Positions 1 through 11,477 of a stretch of DNA of 64,000 nucleotides are shown here, piece after piece (position 1 is the stretch's first letter; each line of letters begins with the position of its first letter). The stretch spans positions 558,001 through 622,000 of the forward strand of contig NZ_MKIM01000027.1 in assembly GCF_001939045.1 (NCBI RefSeq), given 5' to 3'. Source of the stretch: Rhizobium oryziradicis. Lineage in GTDB: Bacteria > Pseudomonadota > Alphaproteobacteria > Rhizobiales > Rhizobiaceae. A program made the translations under genes and the position numbers. Under the pieces are notes generated by a model that saw only the letters and a program-made list of their open reading frames with translations, was not told where the DNA came from and ran no database searches.

Positions 1-1556
1 GCGCGTTCAAAGGCGGCTTCGAATTCCTCAGTCTTTTCCACCAATTCGCCATGACCGCCATAGGCCACGGCAAAGGCTTTGAAGTCGGGGTTGACCAGAT
101 CGGTGGCGCTGACCCGGCCCGGATATTCGCGCTCCTGATGCATGCGGATGGTGCCGTAGGTGCCGTTGTTGATCAAAAGCACGATGATCGGCAGATTGTA
201 GCGCACGGCGGTGATGAATTCCTGCCCGTGCATCATGAAGCAGCCGTCACCGGCAAAGCAGATCACTTCGCGCTCGGGAAACAGCGCCTTGGCGGCCACT
301 GCTGCGGGCAGACCATAGCCCATGGAGCCGGATGTGGGAGCGGCTTGGGTGTTAAAGCCCTGAAAGCGGTGAAAACGGTGCAGCCATGTGGCATAATTGC
401 CAGCGCCATTGGTGAAAATCGCGTCTTTTTCGGTGTTGGCTTCGATCCATTGCATGATCGGCCCCATGTGTACGCTACCTGGGCCTGTCATTGGCGGGGT
501 GGACCAGTTGAGGTAACGGGCGTGCATTTCCTCGGTTCTCGCCGCCCATACCGGTGATATTGGTGCTTCCAGCGTGGCAAGGCCTGCGACAAAATCCTTC
601 GGGCTTGCGCATATAGCAAGATCGGGGCGATAGACCCGGCCAAGCTCGGATGGATCAGGATAGACATGCACCAGCGTTTGCTTGGGACAGGGGATGTCCA
701 TCAATGTGTAGGATGATGATGGCATCTCAGAGAACCGCCCGCCAAGCAGCACAATCAGATCAGCCTTTTTGATCTCTTTTGCCAAAGCGGGGTTGATGCC
801 AATGCCCACGTCACCGGCGTAAGCGGGGTGCAGATGGTCAAACAACATCTGGCGGCGGAAAGAGCAGCCGACCGGCAATTTCCACTGGGTCGCAAAATCC
901 TCAAAGGATTTGACCGAGGCTTCATCCCAGCGGGTGCCCCCGAGGATAACCATGGGGCGTTTGGCGCTGGCCAGCATCTCGCCAAAGGCTTTGATCTGGT
1001 TGGGGCCGGGGTGCGCTTCCACCGGCATGTAGGGGCGGGCCTCTGGCACTTCGACCTCTTCCACCAGCACGTCTTCGGGCAGGGTCAGCACCACGGGGCC
1101 GGGGCGGCCGGAGGTGGCAATGGCAAAGGCGCGGCTGATAAATTCGGGTATGCGGGCAACGTCGTCAATCTCGCCAACCCATTTGGCAAATTCGGTAAAG
1201 GCGCGGCGGTATTCCACCTCTTGAAAGGCTTCCCGCTCGCGCGCGTCCCGCTGCACCTGACCAATGAATAGGATCATCGGCACCGAATCTTGCTTGGCAA
1301 TGTGCAGGCCAGCAGACGCATTGGTAGCACCGGGGCCGCGCGTGACCATGCAAATGCCCGGCTCTCCGGTCAAGCGCCCCCAGCAATCGGCCATCATGGC
1401 AGCACCACCTTCCTGACGGCAGACCACGGTTTCGATCTGGGTGTCATAAAGTGCATCCAGCACCGCCAGATAGCTCTCGCCGGGCACGCAGGCCACGCGC
1501 TTGACGCCATTGGCTTTCAGGGAGTCGACAATCAATTGTCCGCCGGTCTTTTTCAT
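1..1556 (-). CDS. Thiamine pyrophosphate-dependent enzyme, acetolactate synthase-like (C-terminus cut by window edge)
   Basis: Read on the minus strand from ATG at 1556 (AAGGAGATGCCC just upstream gives a good ribosome binding site) there is an open frame of 518 codons that runs off the left edge without a stop. It begins MKKTGGQLIVDSLKANGVKR and contains the TPP-enzyme hallmarks: the N-terminal catalytic-Glu region (VVCRQEGGAAMMADCWGRLTG), a central domain, and a C-terminal TPP/Mg motif GDGCFMMHGQEF followed about 20 residues on by INNGTYGTI. The family is usually about 550 residues, so only the tail is missing. Such proteins decarboxylate 2-oxoacids, but substrate cannot be read here: acetolactate synthase, benzoylformate decarboxylase-like and sulfoacetaldehyde-type enzymes all share these motifs. 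The EamA transporter gene downstream in the window is on the same strand and starts upstream of it, so co-transcription is possible. Confidence 0.88.
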   Translation of the reverse strand, partial: MKKTGGQLIVDSLKANGVKRVACVPGESYLAVLDALYDTQIETVVCRQEGGAAMMADCWGRLTGEPGICMVTRGPGATNASAGLHIAKQDSVPMILFIGQVQRDAREREAFQEVEYRRAFTEFAKWVGEIDDVARIPEFISRAFAIATSGRPGPVVLTLPEDVLVEEVEVPEARPYMPVEAHPGPNQIKAFGEMLASAKRPMVILGGTRWDEASVKSFEDFATQWKLPVGCSFRRQMLFDHLHPAYAGDVGIGINPALAKEIKKADLIVLLGGRFSEMPSSSYTLMDIPCPKQTLVHVYPDPSELGRVYRPDLAICASPKDFVAGLATLEAPISPVWAARTEEMHARYLNWSTPPMTGPGSVHMGPIMQWIEANTEKDAIFTNGAGNYATWLHRFHRFQGFNTQAAPTSGSMGYGLPAAVAAKALFPEREVICFAGDGCFMMHGQEFITAVRYNLPIIVLLINNGTYGTIRMHQEREYPGRVSATDLVNPDFKAFAVAYGGHGELVEKTEEFEAAFER

Positions 1557-1590
1557 GGGCATCTCCTTCAATGATCTGCGTTTCAGCCGG

Positions 1591-2562
1591 TTATGGTTGA
1601 GGTGGTCCGCTGGTATTGGAAACAGGCCTGGAGGCGTGGCGACGCTCCCGCCAGATGATGTACAGGCCGGAGCCGATGATGATGGCGATGCCCAGCCATT
1701 TGAGGGCGTTGGGCAGAGCACCAAACACCAGCCAGCCGAACAGGGTAGCAGTGACAATTTCAAGATATTGCAGCGGTGCCAGCGTTGATGCCGGTGCTGC
1801 GCGATAGGCAAAAACGCCCAAAACTCCACCAATTGCGGCTGTGAACCCGGTGCCCAGCAGCCAGAGAAAGCCGGTGCTATCGGGCCAGACCACAGCAAAT
1901 GCGGCTGGATCGAAACTGTGACCCACCACCATGATCACACCGGAATAGAGTGCAGCCCAGCAGCCGGTTTCAACCTGAATCACAAAGGGGTCCTGATGGC
2001 GCGCAAGCACCCGTGTTAAAATGGCAAAAATGGCAACGCACAGCGCAGTAATCAGCGGCAGAAACGCAACCCCGCCCACCTCTTGAAAACTCGGCTGAAC
2101 CACCAGCATGGCACCCAAAAAGCCGACGGCGCAGGCAGCATAACGTCGCCAGCCAATGGTTTCCTTGAGGAAAATGCTGCTCAAAATCGTCAGCATGATT
2201 GGCTCGACGAAAAATATCGCCACCGCATCGGCCACTTCCATATAGCGCAGGGTGGTGACGAAGCTCAGCATGGACAGGCACAGCACGCCGCCACGCAGCA
2301 TATGCATGCGCGTGTGGTGCCATGTCAGTTTCAGCCATGTGCGGCGAACAATCAACACCGGCAGCATGAACAGCACTTGAAACACAAAGCGGGCAAGGCT
2401 GATCTCAGGTGACGGCATGGTCTCTGTGGCCAGCTTGGAAAACACATCGACCAGCGGCGTGATCAACACCGACAGCACCATCAGACCAAGCCCCAGAGTG
2501 ACGCCCGAAAACAGGGGCACCGATTGAGAAGCACCGGAAGAATTGCTGCGTGGCGTGGACAT
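1591..2562 (-). CDS. EamA/DMT-family membrane transporter
   Basis: This 323-residue protein is mostly hydrophobic, with about ten predicted membrane segments arranged as two EamA-like halves, the usual size of drug/metabolite transporter superfamily members. The second half ends with a membrane segment and a basic tail (IIWRERRHASRP). Conserved DMT features include the FVEPIMLTILSSIFLKE segment after the fourth helix and APLQYLEIVTATLFGWLVFG in the second half. Such proteins are inner-membrane exporters or importers of small metabolites; rhizobial relatives are often labelled S-adenosylmethionine uptake-like, but substrate is not evident. It lies 34 bp upstream of the TPP-enzyme gene on the same strand, suggesting a two-gene unit. 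Confidence 0.85.
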   Translation of the reverse strand: MSTPRSNSSGASQSVPLFSGVTLGLGLMVLSVLITPLVDVFSKLATETMPSPEISLARFVFQVLFMLPVLIVRRTWLKLTWHHTRMHMLRGGVLCLSMLSFVTTLRYMEVADAVAIFFVEPIMLTILSSIFLKETIGWRRYAACAVGFLGAMLVVQPSFQEVGGVAFLPLITALCVAIFAILTRVLARHQDPFVIQVETGCWAALYSGVIMVVGHSFDPAAFAVVWPDSTGFLWLLGTGFTAAIGGVLGVFAYRAAPASTLAPLQYLEIVTATLFGWLVFGALPNALKWLGIAIIIGSGLYIIWRERRHASRPVSNTSGPPQP

Positions 2563-2660
2563 TCAGGGTCTCGCTTTCTATTCTTATCCTATAGCCGTTT
2601 GGCATCGCCCCAGCACGTGAATTTCTGGCATAGGGTCATTCTGAAATGGAATGAGCTTGC

Positions 2661-3584
2661 TCACACGGCAGCCGTTGCCCAAGCGATAAATTCATCAATG
2701 GCCTGTTCGCGGCCAATCTCGTTTAAGGTTTCGTGGCGCATATCGGGGTATATTTTCAAACTCACATGGCGAAGGCCAGATTGCTTCATGCGCTCAAAAA
2801 GCCATCGGGTTGCCGCCGCCTTTGCCGTTGCCGGGTCCTGGCCGCCGCCCACCAGATGGATAGGCAGCGTTTTTGGCAGGCCAGATAGGCGCTCAGGCGT
2901 TGCGGTATTCAGCGTTAACTCCATTAGATCCAGCCAGAGCGAAACGCTGACGGGAAAACCGCAGAGCGGATCGGCGATATATGTATCCACCTCCTGCGCG
3001 TCCCGGCTCAGCCAGTCAAATGCGGTGCGGTGGTTGGGGATGGATTTTCCCCAGGCTTCAAAGGTTGATTTCGCCATAATCAGGCTTGGAACATCGGAGC
3101 CTTTCAATGCGCGCTCAATTTTGAGCACGATGCGGGCCATATGTCCCGCAAGGCCTGCATTGAAATTGGAATTCCACACCGCAAGCGCGTTGAAGCTTTC
3201 GGGATGTTCAGTGGCTGCACGCAGCACAAGCAATCCACCCATGGAATGGCCAAACAGCACAACGGGCAAATCCGGATAGGCACCGATTGCGAAATCGCGC
3301 ATCGCCTTGATATCGGCAATCACCTTTGCCACCCCATCTCTGGGCGCAAATTGCCCAAGGTTTGCGCCCGGCGCTATTGTCTGGCCATGGCCTCGATGAT
3401 CATGGGCATACACATGAAAGCCCGCAGCACTCATGGCTTTGGCAAAGGCTGCATAGCGCAAGGAATGCTCCGTCAGCCCATGGCTGATGAGCATGATGCC
3501 GCGTGCGTTCAAAACACTAGGCTCGAGATGATAGGCCAAGCGCGTGCCATCCGGCATTTCCAGATAATGTGTCGATTCGAACAT
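2661..3584 (-). CDS. Alpha/beta hydrolase, monoacylglycerol lipase/lysophospholipase-like
   Basis: A 307-residue alpha/beta-hydrolase of the serine aminopeptidase (Hydrolase_4) type. Visible are the oxyanion-region ISHGLTEHSLRYAAFA, the HDHRGHGQT strand/loop typical of monoacylglycerol lipases, the nucleophile elbow GHSMGG with Ser at about residue 114, an acidic residue in VGGGQDPATAKA and the C-terminal His in YPDMRHETLNE. There is no signal peptide, so it should be cytoplasmic. GGGGAGGC about 6 nt before ATG 3584 supports the start. It is divergent from the RNase T2 gene. The family hydrolyses monoacylglycerols or lysophospholipids; the actual substrate is unknown. Confidence 0.87.
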   Translation of the reverse strand: MFESTHYLEMPDGTRLAYHLEPSVLNARGIMLISHGLTEHSLRYAAFAKAMSAAGFHVYAHDHRGHGQTIAPGANLGQFAPRDGVAKVIADIKAMRDFAIGAYPDLPVVLFGHSMGGLLVLRAATEHPESFNALAVWNSNFNAGLAGHMARIVLKIERALKGSDVPSLIMAKSTFEAWGKSIPNHRTAFDWLSRDAQEVDTYIADPLCGFPVSVSLWLDLMELTLNTATPERLSGLPKTLPIHLVGGGQDPATAKAAATRWLFERMKQSGLRHVSLKIYPDMRHETLNEIGREQAIDEFIAWATAAV

Positions 3585-3664
3585 GGAAAGCCTCCCCTTG
3601 CTGCCAGGAAAAGGTTATGTCTTGCCATGATGTTTTTGTCGATATTGGTTTGGGAGGTGTTTTT

Positions 3665-4405
3665 ATGAACAGACGTAATAACTGTTTATCGTTTGCCTTG
3701 ATGTTGGCGGCGGGCGTGACCTTGTGCGCGCCCTTGCAGGCGCAGGACAATGGGCGCGGCAAGACAACCAGCATTTTGGCTGTCAGCTGGCAGCCCGCGT
3801 TTTGCGAAACCAAACCCAATAAGCCGGAGTGCAAAACACAGACGGCTGATCGTTATGATGCAAACCATTTTGCTTTGCATGGTCTTTGGCCCATGCGCAA
3901 AAACTATTGTGGCGTCGATCAAGCCGATATTGATGCCGACAAAAAAGGACGCTGGACCGATTTGTCAGAGGTGAAATTGTCGGCAACGACGCGCGAAGCG
4001 CTGGACAAGCTGATGCCGGGCACGCAATCGGCGCTCGAGCGCCACGAATGGATCAAGCACGGCACCTGCACCAATCTCAGCCAGGAAGATTATTTTGCTG
4101 AAGCCATTTCGCTTTTGGACACATTGAATGCGTCAAAGGTCAACGCGCTGTTTGCCGCACAGGTGGGCAAGGCCGTCACGCAAGATCAGGTTCAATCGGC
4201 CTTTGATGAAAGCTTTGGTGCAGGTGCTGGTCGCCGCGTGAAAATGCGCTGTGAACAGGATGGCGATCGCCGCATTGTAACCGAATTGACCATCGGCCTT
4301 GGCGATGGCGACCCTAAAACACCGCTCGCCAATCGCATTCAGGCGGCAGGTGGCACCAAGTTTGATTGCGATCAGGGGATTGTTGATCCCGTTGGCCTGC
4401 AATGA
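3665..4405 (+). CDS. Secreted RNase T2-family ribonuclease
   Basis: The 246-residue product starts with a signal peptide (basic MNRRNN, hydrophobic core, cleavage near APLQAQD) and carries both T2 active-site blocks: CAS I FALHGLWP at residues 69-76 (His72) and CAS II HEWIKHGTC at 127-135 (His127, Glu128, Lys131, His132). Several Cys pairs fit disulfide-bonded periplasmic or extracellular protein. T2 enzymes cut RNA through a 2',3'-cyclic phosphate with little base preference, as in E. coli periplasmic RNase I. The ATG at 3665 is chosen because GGGAGG sits 7 nt before it; an in-frame upstream extension to 3569 lacks a leader-like sequence. It is divergent from the hydrolase and 129 bp before ettA. 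Confidence 0.92.
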   Translation: MNRRNNCLSFALMLAAGVTLCAPLQAQDNGRGKTTSILAVSWQPAFCETKPNKPECKTQTADRYDANHFALHGLWPMRKNYCGVDQADIDADKKGRWTDLSEVKLSATTREALDKLMPGTQSALERHEWIKHGTCTNLSQEDYFAEAISLLDTLNASKVNALFAAQVGKAVTQDQVQSAFDESFGAGAGRRVKMRCEQDGDRRIVTELTIGLGDGDPKTPLANRIQAAGGTKFDCDQGIVDPVGLQ

Positions 4406-4534
4406 GCGGAAAGTGAGCGCAATCGGCGGGAGGGCTGCGACAAAAGCGTGGTTTTCCTGCCGGTCAGCATTGCCCCGGCGCATGGTTTCCCTTACATAGC
4501 GGGCAATTCCATTTACCGTGCGGAGTATTTACCG

Positions 4535-6184
4535 ATGGCACGTCAGTTCATCTATCACATGTCCGGGCTTAACAAGTCCTATGGCGCCAAGAAGATTCTT
4601 GAGAACGTCAATCTGTCTTTTTATCCCGACGCGAAGATCGGTATTCTCGGCCCGAACGGTGCCGGTAAATCGACGGTTCTGCGCATTATTGCCGGCCTTG
4701 ATAAGGAATATACCGGCGAGGCATGGCTCGCCGAAGGCGCGACCATGGGCTATCTGGAACAGGAGCCAAAGCTCAACCCAGACAAGACCGTGTTTGAAAA
4801 CGTTATGGAAGGCGTTGCCTCCAAGACGGCCATCCTCGACCGTTACAACGAGTTGATGATGAACTATTCTGATGAAACCGCCGAAGAAGGCGCGAAGCTT
4901 CAGGATATGATCGATAGCCAGAACCTGTGGGATCTGGAAAATCAGGTTGAAATGGCCATGGACGCGCTGCGTTGCCCTCCGGGCGATGCCGACGTAACCG
5001 CTCTTTCGGGTGGTGAACGCCGCCGCGTGGCGCTGTGCAAGCTGCTGCTGTCACAGCCAGACCTTCTGCTGCTCGACGAACCAACCAACCACTTGGATGC
5101 AGAAACCATTGGCTGGCTGGAAAACCACCTGCGGGAATATCCCGGCTCCGTGCTGATGATTACCCACGATCGCTACTTCCTCGATAACGTCACTGGCTGG
5201 ATTCTCGAACTCGACCGCGGCCGCGGCATTCCTTACGAGGGCAACTACTCGGCTTATCTGCAAGCCAAGGCCAAGCGCCTGATGCAGGAAGCCCGCGAAG
5301 ACGCATCGCGCCAGAAGGCGCTGTCGCGCGAACAGGAGTGGATTGCATCTTCTCCGAAGGCCCGTCAGGCAAAGTCCAAGGCGCGTATCAAGTCCTATGA
5401 GCAGCTGGTGGAAGCGGCTGACAAGCAGCGCCCCGGCGATGCACAGATCATCATTCCGGTCAGCGAGCGTCTTGGCCAGGTGGTTATCGAGCTGGATGGC
5501 ATTTCCAAGTCCTATGGCGATCGTTTGCTGATCGACAACTTGAGCCTCAAACTGCCTCCGGGTGGTATTGTCGGCGTTATCGGCCCGAACGGTGCCGGTA
5601 AAACCACATTGTTCCGGATGATCACCGGTCAGGAAACCCCGGATACGGGCACCGTCAAGGTGGGCGATAGTGTGCATCTTGGTTATGTTGACCAGAGCCG
5701 CGATACGCTTGCCGCCGACAAGACCGTGTGGGAAGAAATTTCCGGCGGTGCCGAAATCATCAAGCTCGGCAAGTTCGACATGAACTCGCGCGCCTATTGC
5801 GGTGCCTTCAACTTCAAGGGCGGCGATCAGCAGCAGAAGGTTGGCAATCTCTCCGGTGGTCAGCGCAACCGCGTGCATTTGGCCAAGATGCTCAAGGCTG
5901 GTGGCAACGTGCTGCTGCTGGATGAGCCGACCAACGACCTTGACACGGAAACGCTGGGTGCTTTGGAAACCGCACTGGAAAACTTTGCTGGCTGCGCCAT
6001 CATCATCAGCCATGATCGCATGTTCCTCGACCGTCTTGCCACCCACATTCTGGCTTTTGAAGGCGACAGCCATGTGGAATGGTTTGAAGGCAACTTTGAG
6101 GACTATGAGAAGGACAAGATCCGTCGCCTTGGTGCGGATTCTGTCAATCCAAAGCGTGTGAGCTACAAGCGCTTGACGCGATAA
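4535..6184 (+). CDS. ettA: Energy-dependent translational throttle protein EttA (ABC-F ATPase)
   Basis: A soluble 549-residue twin-ATPase ABC-F protein with no membrane segments. ABC1 has Walker A GPNGAGKS (39-46), signature LSGGE (157-161) and Walker B DEPTNHLD (181-188); ABC2 has GPNGAGKT (350-357), LSGGQ and DEPTNDLD. Between them lies the charged P-site tRNA-interaction linker (about 243-305). Length and the start MARQFIYHMSGLNKSYG match EttA, which in E. coli binds the ribosomal E site and gates entry into elongation according to ATP/ADP ratio. An upstream in-frame extension to 4448 exists but lacks family similarity, so ATG 4535 is chosen. A hairpin with T-run follows the stop. Confidence 0.95.
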   Translation: MARQFIYHMSGLNKSYGAKKILENVNLSFYPDAKIGILGPNGAGKSTVLRIIAGLDKEYTGEAWLAEGATMGYLEQEPKLNPDKTVFENVMEGVASKTAILDRYNELMMNYSDETAEEGAKLQDMIDSQNLWDLENQVEMAMDALRCPPGDADVTALSGGERRRVALCKLLLSQPDLLLLDEPTNHLDAETIGWLENHLREYPGSVLMITHDRYFLDNVTGWILELDRGRGIPYEGNYSAYLQAKAKRLMQEAREDASRQKALSREQEWIASSPKARQAKSKARIKSYEQLVEAADKQRPGDAQIIIPVSERLGQVVIELDGISKSYGDRLLIDNLSLKLPPGGIVGVIGPNGAGKTTLFRMITGQETPDTGTVKVGDSVHLGYVDQSRDTLAADKTVWEEISGGAEIIKLGKFDMNSRAYCGAFNFKGGDQQQKVGNLSGGQRNRVHLAKMLKAGGNVLLLDEPTNDLDTETLGALETALENFAGCAIIISHDRMFLDRLATHILAFEGDSHVEWFEGNFEDYEKDKIRRLGADSVNPKRVSYKRLTR

Positions 6185-6202
6185 AGTGCCGCACTGAAAA
6201 TC

Positions 6203-6236
6203 ACAATCGGGAATTTTCTCTCGATTGTTATTTTTC
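6203..6236 (+). terminator. Probable intrinsic terminator of ettA
   Basis: ACAATCG (6203-6209) pairs with CGATTGT (6222-6228) around a 12-nt loop, followed by TATTTTT. It starts 19 nt after the ettA stop. The stem is short (7 bp), so strength is uncertain. Confidence 0.5.
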
Positions 6237-6244
6237 CGTCCGAT

Positions 6245-6460
6245 ACCCGAAAGTCTGTTAGATTCAATCTAAAGTTGACAGGCTCCCATATTTTAAGTGT
6301 TCAGCCGCGGCCGCCATCAATTGAAAGATTGATGGCGGCCGCGGCTTTTCGAGAGTCTGTCAGGTTCAGATTGAACCAGAAAGCCTCTCGATTCCTTTGT
6401 TTTCGTCTGTCTGATCAGAAAAACCGGGGTCGACGTTTTCCTGACAAACTCTATGATTGT
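6245..6460. repeat. Palindrome-rich intergenic element, possibly a rhizobial intergenic mosaic repeat
   Basis: Three palindromes lie in tandem. The first is TTAGATT-C-AATCTAA near 6260. The second is a perfect 19-bp stem at 6303-6321/6328-6346 with a 6-nt TGAAAG loop and TTT after it. The third is GGTTCA-GAT-TGAACC near 6364. The outer two are each preceded by AGTCTGT[T/C]AG, so the big hairpin is flanked by diverged copies of one motif. The following AAACCGGGG...TTTTCCTGACAA segment resembles segments I recall from dispersed rhizobial intergenic repeats. No convincing coding frame covers it. The classification is inference; only the palindromes are seen directly. Confidence 0.5.
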
Positions 6461-9127
<2,667 letters not shown>

Positions 9128-9197
9128 CATCCGGCAGCCATACGGCCTGTCTCTTCGCGGCCAAGTGCCTCGAAGTCTCGAAACCATGTTCTCTACC

Positions 9198-9230
9198 TTG
9201 AAAACCCGCCACCTTGTGGCGGGTTTTCAA
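9198..9230 (+). terminator. Strong hairpin terminator after the chemoreceptor gene
   Basis: TTGAAAACCCGCCAC (9198-9212) and GTGGCGGGTTTTCAA (9216-9230) form a perfect 15-bp stem with a CTT loop. The A/T arms flank a GC core, typical of a bidirectional intrinsic terminator, 70 nt after the stop. Confidence 0.8.
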
Positions 9231-9446
9231 CTTTGGTCGACCTGGATCGGTGGTTGTGACTGAGTTTCGATGAGACATGCCATGGTGCCTCTATCGAAAG
9301 GCACTTGCTTTGGGACCAAAGCGGTCGCAAACGGCCTTGCAAGTGCCGAAAAGCATCGGATCTATCCCTGCTTATTGCGCCTGATATCCGCAGCCATTTT
9401 GAATGAAACTTGGTATTAGGCTTGCAAAATGCAAATACATCACATA

Positions 9447-9464
9447 AAGATATGTTTATATCTT
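9447..9464 (+). promoter_or_regulatory. Candidate ArsR-type operator before the regulator-metF operon
   Basis: AAGATAT-GTTT-ATATCTT is a perfect 7-4-7 palindrome ending 12 nt before the GTG start of the ArsR-type regulator. A second overlapping near-palindrome ATAAAGATATGTTTAT is nested in it. ArsR-family dimers bind AT-rich palindromes of this size, and methionine-cycle ArsR regulators of Proteobacteria (SahR type) have similar sites. Autoregulation by the adjacent gene is inferred. Confidence 0.55.
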
Positions 9465-9476
9465 GATTGATGGAAT

Positions 9477-10484
9477 GTGGCGATGGCGTTTACCCTCGAT
9501 GGTCTGGTGGATTTGCTGAAAGCGGCTGGCGAGCCGACGCGGCTGAGGCTGCTGGCTCTGCTGGGCGCTGGCGATTTGACGGTGTCTGATCTCACAGACA
9601 TTCTCGGCCAATCGCAGCCGCGCATTTCCCGCCATTTGAAGCTGTTGGCTGAGGCCGATCTGGTCGATCGTTATCAGGAAGGTGCCTGGGCTTACTTTCG
9701 CTTGAAGCAGGATGGCCCAGCCGCGCGGGTTGCGCGCCTGTTGCTGGACGAAGCCTCCGGCTCCGATGCGGTTTTGCAGCGGGATGGTGATCGGCTGGGT
9801 GCTGTAAAGCGTGCGCGGGCGGAGAAAGCCCAAGCCTATTTCAGCCGCAATGCTGCAGAGTGGGATGAGCTACGCCGTCTGCATGTGAACGACGCGGAGG
9901 TCGAGGTGGCGCTTGTGTCGCTGATCGGCGATTATCCTGTTGATGCGCTGTTGGATCTCGGCACTGGCACAGGCCGGATTTTGCAATTGCTGGAGAGCCG
10001 CTATCAGCGCGCAGTGGGCATTGATGCCAGCCGCGATATGCTGGCGGTGGCGCGGGCCAATCTGGATAAGGCGGGTGTCATCAAGGCATCTGTGCGCCAG
10101 GGCGATATTTTGAACCTGCCGCTGGATGGTGGTGAATTTGACATCGTGATCATCCATCAGGTTTTACACTTTCTGGTCGAGCCTGAATTGGCGTTGCAGG
10201 AAGCGGCCCGCATGCTGAAGCCCGGCGGGCGCTTGGTGATCATCGATCTCGCTCCGCATAAGCTGGAGCATCTGCGAGACGACCATGCCCATGTGCGACT
10301 TGGTTTTTCCCATCAATTGATGGGCGATTGGCTGATAAAAGCGGGTTTTGAGGTGGAGAATGCGGTGGATGTTGCCCCGCGCCAGCAACCCGGCGAAGCA
10401 TTAACGGCAACACTCTGGCTGGCAACCTATAAGGCCGCCGAGACCTATGTTGCGCAACAACCAAAATTGGTGGGAGGCTATTGA
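9477..10484 (+). CDS. ArsR-family regulator fused to a SAM-dependent methyltransferase-like domain
   Basis: A 335-residue two-domain protein. Residues about 5-95 form an ArsR winged helix (EPTRLRLLALLGAGDLTVSD, then the recognition helix GQSQPRISRHLKLLAEADLV). Residues about 120-320 form a class I methyltransferase fold with motif I LLDLGTGTGRILQLLE near 158-173. It overlaps the metF start by one base (TGATG), so the two are translationally coupled. ArsR proteins beside methionine-cycle genes in Proteobacteria (SahR-type) sense S-adenosylhomocysteine or SAM; here the fused domain could be the sensor rather than a working enzyme. GTG 9477 gives MAMAFTLDG; ATG 9483 is an equally plausible start. 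The operator-like palindrome lies immediately upstream. Confidence 0.85.
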   Translation: MAMAFTLDGLVDLLKAAGEPTRLRLLALLGAGDLTVSDLTDILGQSQPRISRHLKLLAEADLVDRYQEGAWAYFRLKQDGPAARVARLLLDEASGSDAVLQRDGDRLGAVKRARAEKAQAYFSRNAAEWDELRRLHVNDAEVEVALVSLIGDYPVDALLDLGTGTGRILQLLESRYQRAVGIDASRDMLAVARANLDKAGVIKASVRQGDILNLPLDGGEFDIVIIHQVLHFLVEPELALQEAARMLKPGGRLVIIDLAPHKLEHLRDDHAHVRLGFSHQLMGDWLIKAGFEVENAVDVAPRQQPGEALTATLWLATYKAAETYVAQQPKLVGGY

Positions 10485-11413
10485 TGGCTGGTCATTTGCA
10501 AACACAGGCGCTGAAGCGTCCTTTCAAGCTGTCGTTTGAGTTTTTCCCACCCAAGTCCGAGGATATGGAAGCCCAGCTTTGGGAAACGGTGGATGATCTG
10601 GCCGGTTGGGAGCCGGAATTCGTCTCCGTCACCTATGGCGCTGGTGGCACCACCAAAGCGCCAACGCTTGCGGCTGTGCGCCGCCTGATTGGGCAAACGC
10701 CGCTTGCCACGGCATCTCACCTGACCTGCGTGGGCGCAACGCGCGAAGACGTGGCCAACGTGGTGGAAGAGTTTCGGGCCGTGGGCGTGAAGCACTTTGT
10801 GGCTTTGCGCGGCGATCCGCCGACGGGCGTTGGCTCTGCCTATCAGCCGCATCCCGGTGGCTATGAAAATGCCGCCGCTCTGGTGGCGGGTCTTAAGGAT
10901 TTGGGAGATTTTGAAATTTCAGTCTCGGCCTATCCTGAAAAGCACCCGGAAAGTGCCGATCTCGCCATGGATATCGATATGCTGAAACGCAAGGTGGACA
11001 ATGGTGCCACGCGGGCGCTTACCCAGTTTTTCTTTGATAATGACCTGTTTGAGCATTATCTGAACCGTGTGCGGGCCGCAGGCATCACCATTCCGATTGT
11101 CCCCGGCATCATGCCAATTTTGAACCTCACCCAGTTGAAGCGTTTTGCCTCAATGTGTGGCACTTCCGTGCCCGCATGGCTGGATGATCGCTTCGCTGGT
11201 TTGGAAGACAGCCCCGCAGATCGCGCGCGGGTTGCCGCCGAAATTGCGGCTGAACAGATTGCCGATTTGCAGCGCCGGGGTGTGGATGAATTCCATCTCT
11301 ATACCATGAACCGCGCGCCGCTGGTGAACACGACCTTGCAACAGTTGGGATTGAGCAAGCCAAAGCTGATGGTCGAGAGCGATGCGCAGCTTGCTGTGAG
11401 CGCCACGGCCTGA
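10484..11413 (+). CDS. metF: 5,10-methylenetetrahydrofolate reductase MetF
   Basis: A 309-residue flavoprotein of the MetF family. It reduces methylene-THF to 5-methyl-THF for homocysteine methylation to methionine. Conserved features are the N-terminal SFEFFPPKSED with the catalytic Glu (about residue 19), VTYGAGGTT, HFVALRGDPP, and the C-terminal IPIVPGIMPI and FHLYTMNRA segments. The length equals that of the bacterial catalytic-domain enzyme. GGGAGG precedes ATG 10484, which overlaps the upstream stop by one base. The coupled ArsR-methyltransferase regulator suggests control by methionine-cycle metabolites. Confidence 0.96.
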   Translation: MAGHLQTQALKRPFKLSFEFFPPKSEDMEAQLWETVDDLAGWEPEFVSVTYGAGGTTKAPTLAAVRRLIGQTPLATASHLTCVGATREDVANVVEEFRAVGVKHFVALRGDPPTGVGSAYQPHPGGYENAAALVAGLKDLGDFEISVSAYPEKHPESADLAMDIDMLKRKVDNGATRALTQFFFDNDLFEHYLNRVRAAGITIPIVPGIMPILNLTQLKRFASMCGTSVPAWLDDRFAGLEDSPADRARVAAEIAAEQIADLQRRGVDEFHLYTMNRAPLVNTTLQQLGLSKPKLMVESDAQLAVSATA

Positions 11414-11447
11414 TGGCCAATCAATAGCTTTCCGCTATAACGCATAA

Positions 11448-11477
11448 ATCCGGGCCCTCCATTCAGCGGGCCCGGAT
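11448..11477 (+). terminator. Hairpin after metF, possible terminator
   Basis: ATCCGGGCCC (11448-11457) pairs with GGGCCCGGAT (11468-11477) around a 10-nt loop, 35 nt after the metF stop. No T-run follows, so it may instead stabilise the 3' end. Confidence 0.4.

Noticed and set aside
51..557. 168-residue plus-strand open frame at the left edge
   Set aside because: It is antisense to the TPP-enzyme gene, whose motifs and ribosome binding site are clear; no recognisable protein features.
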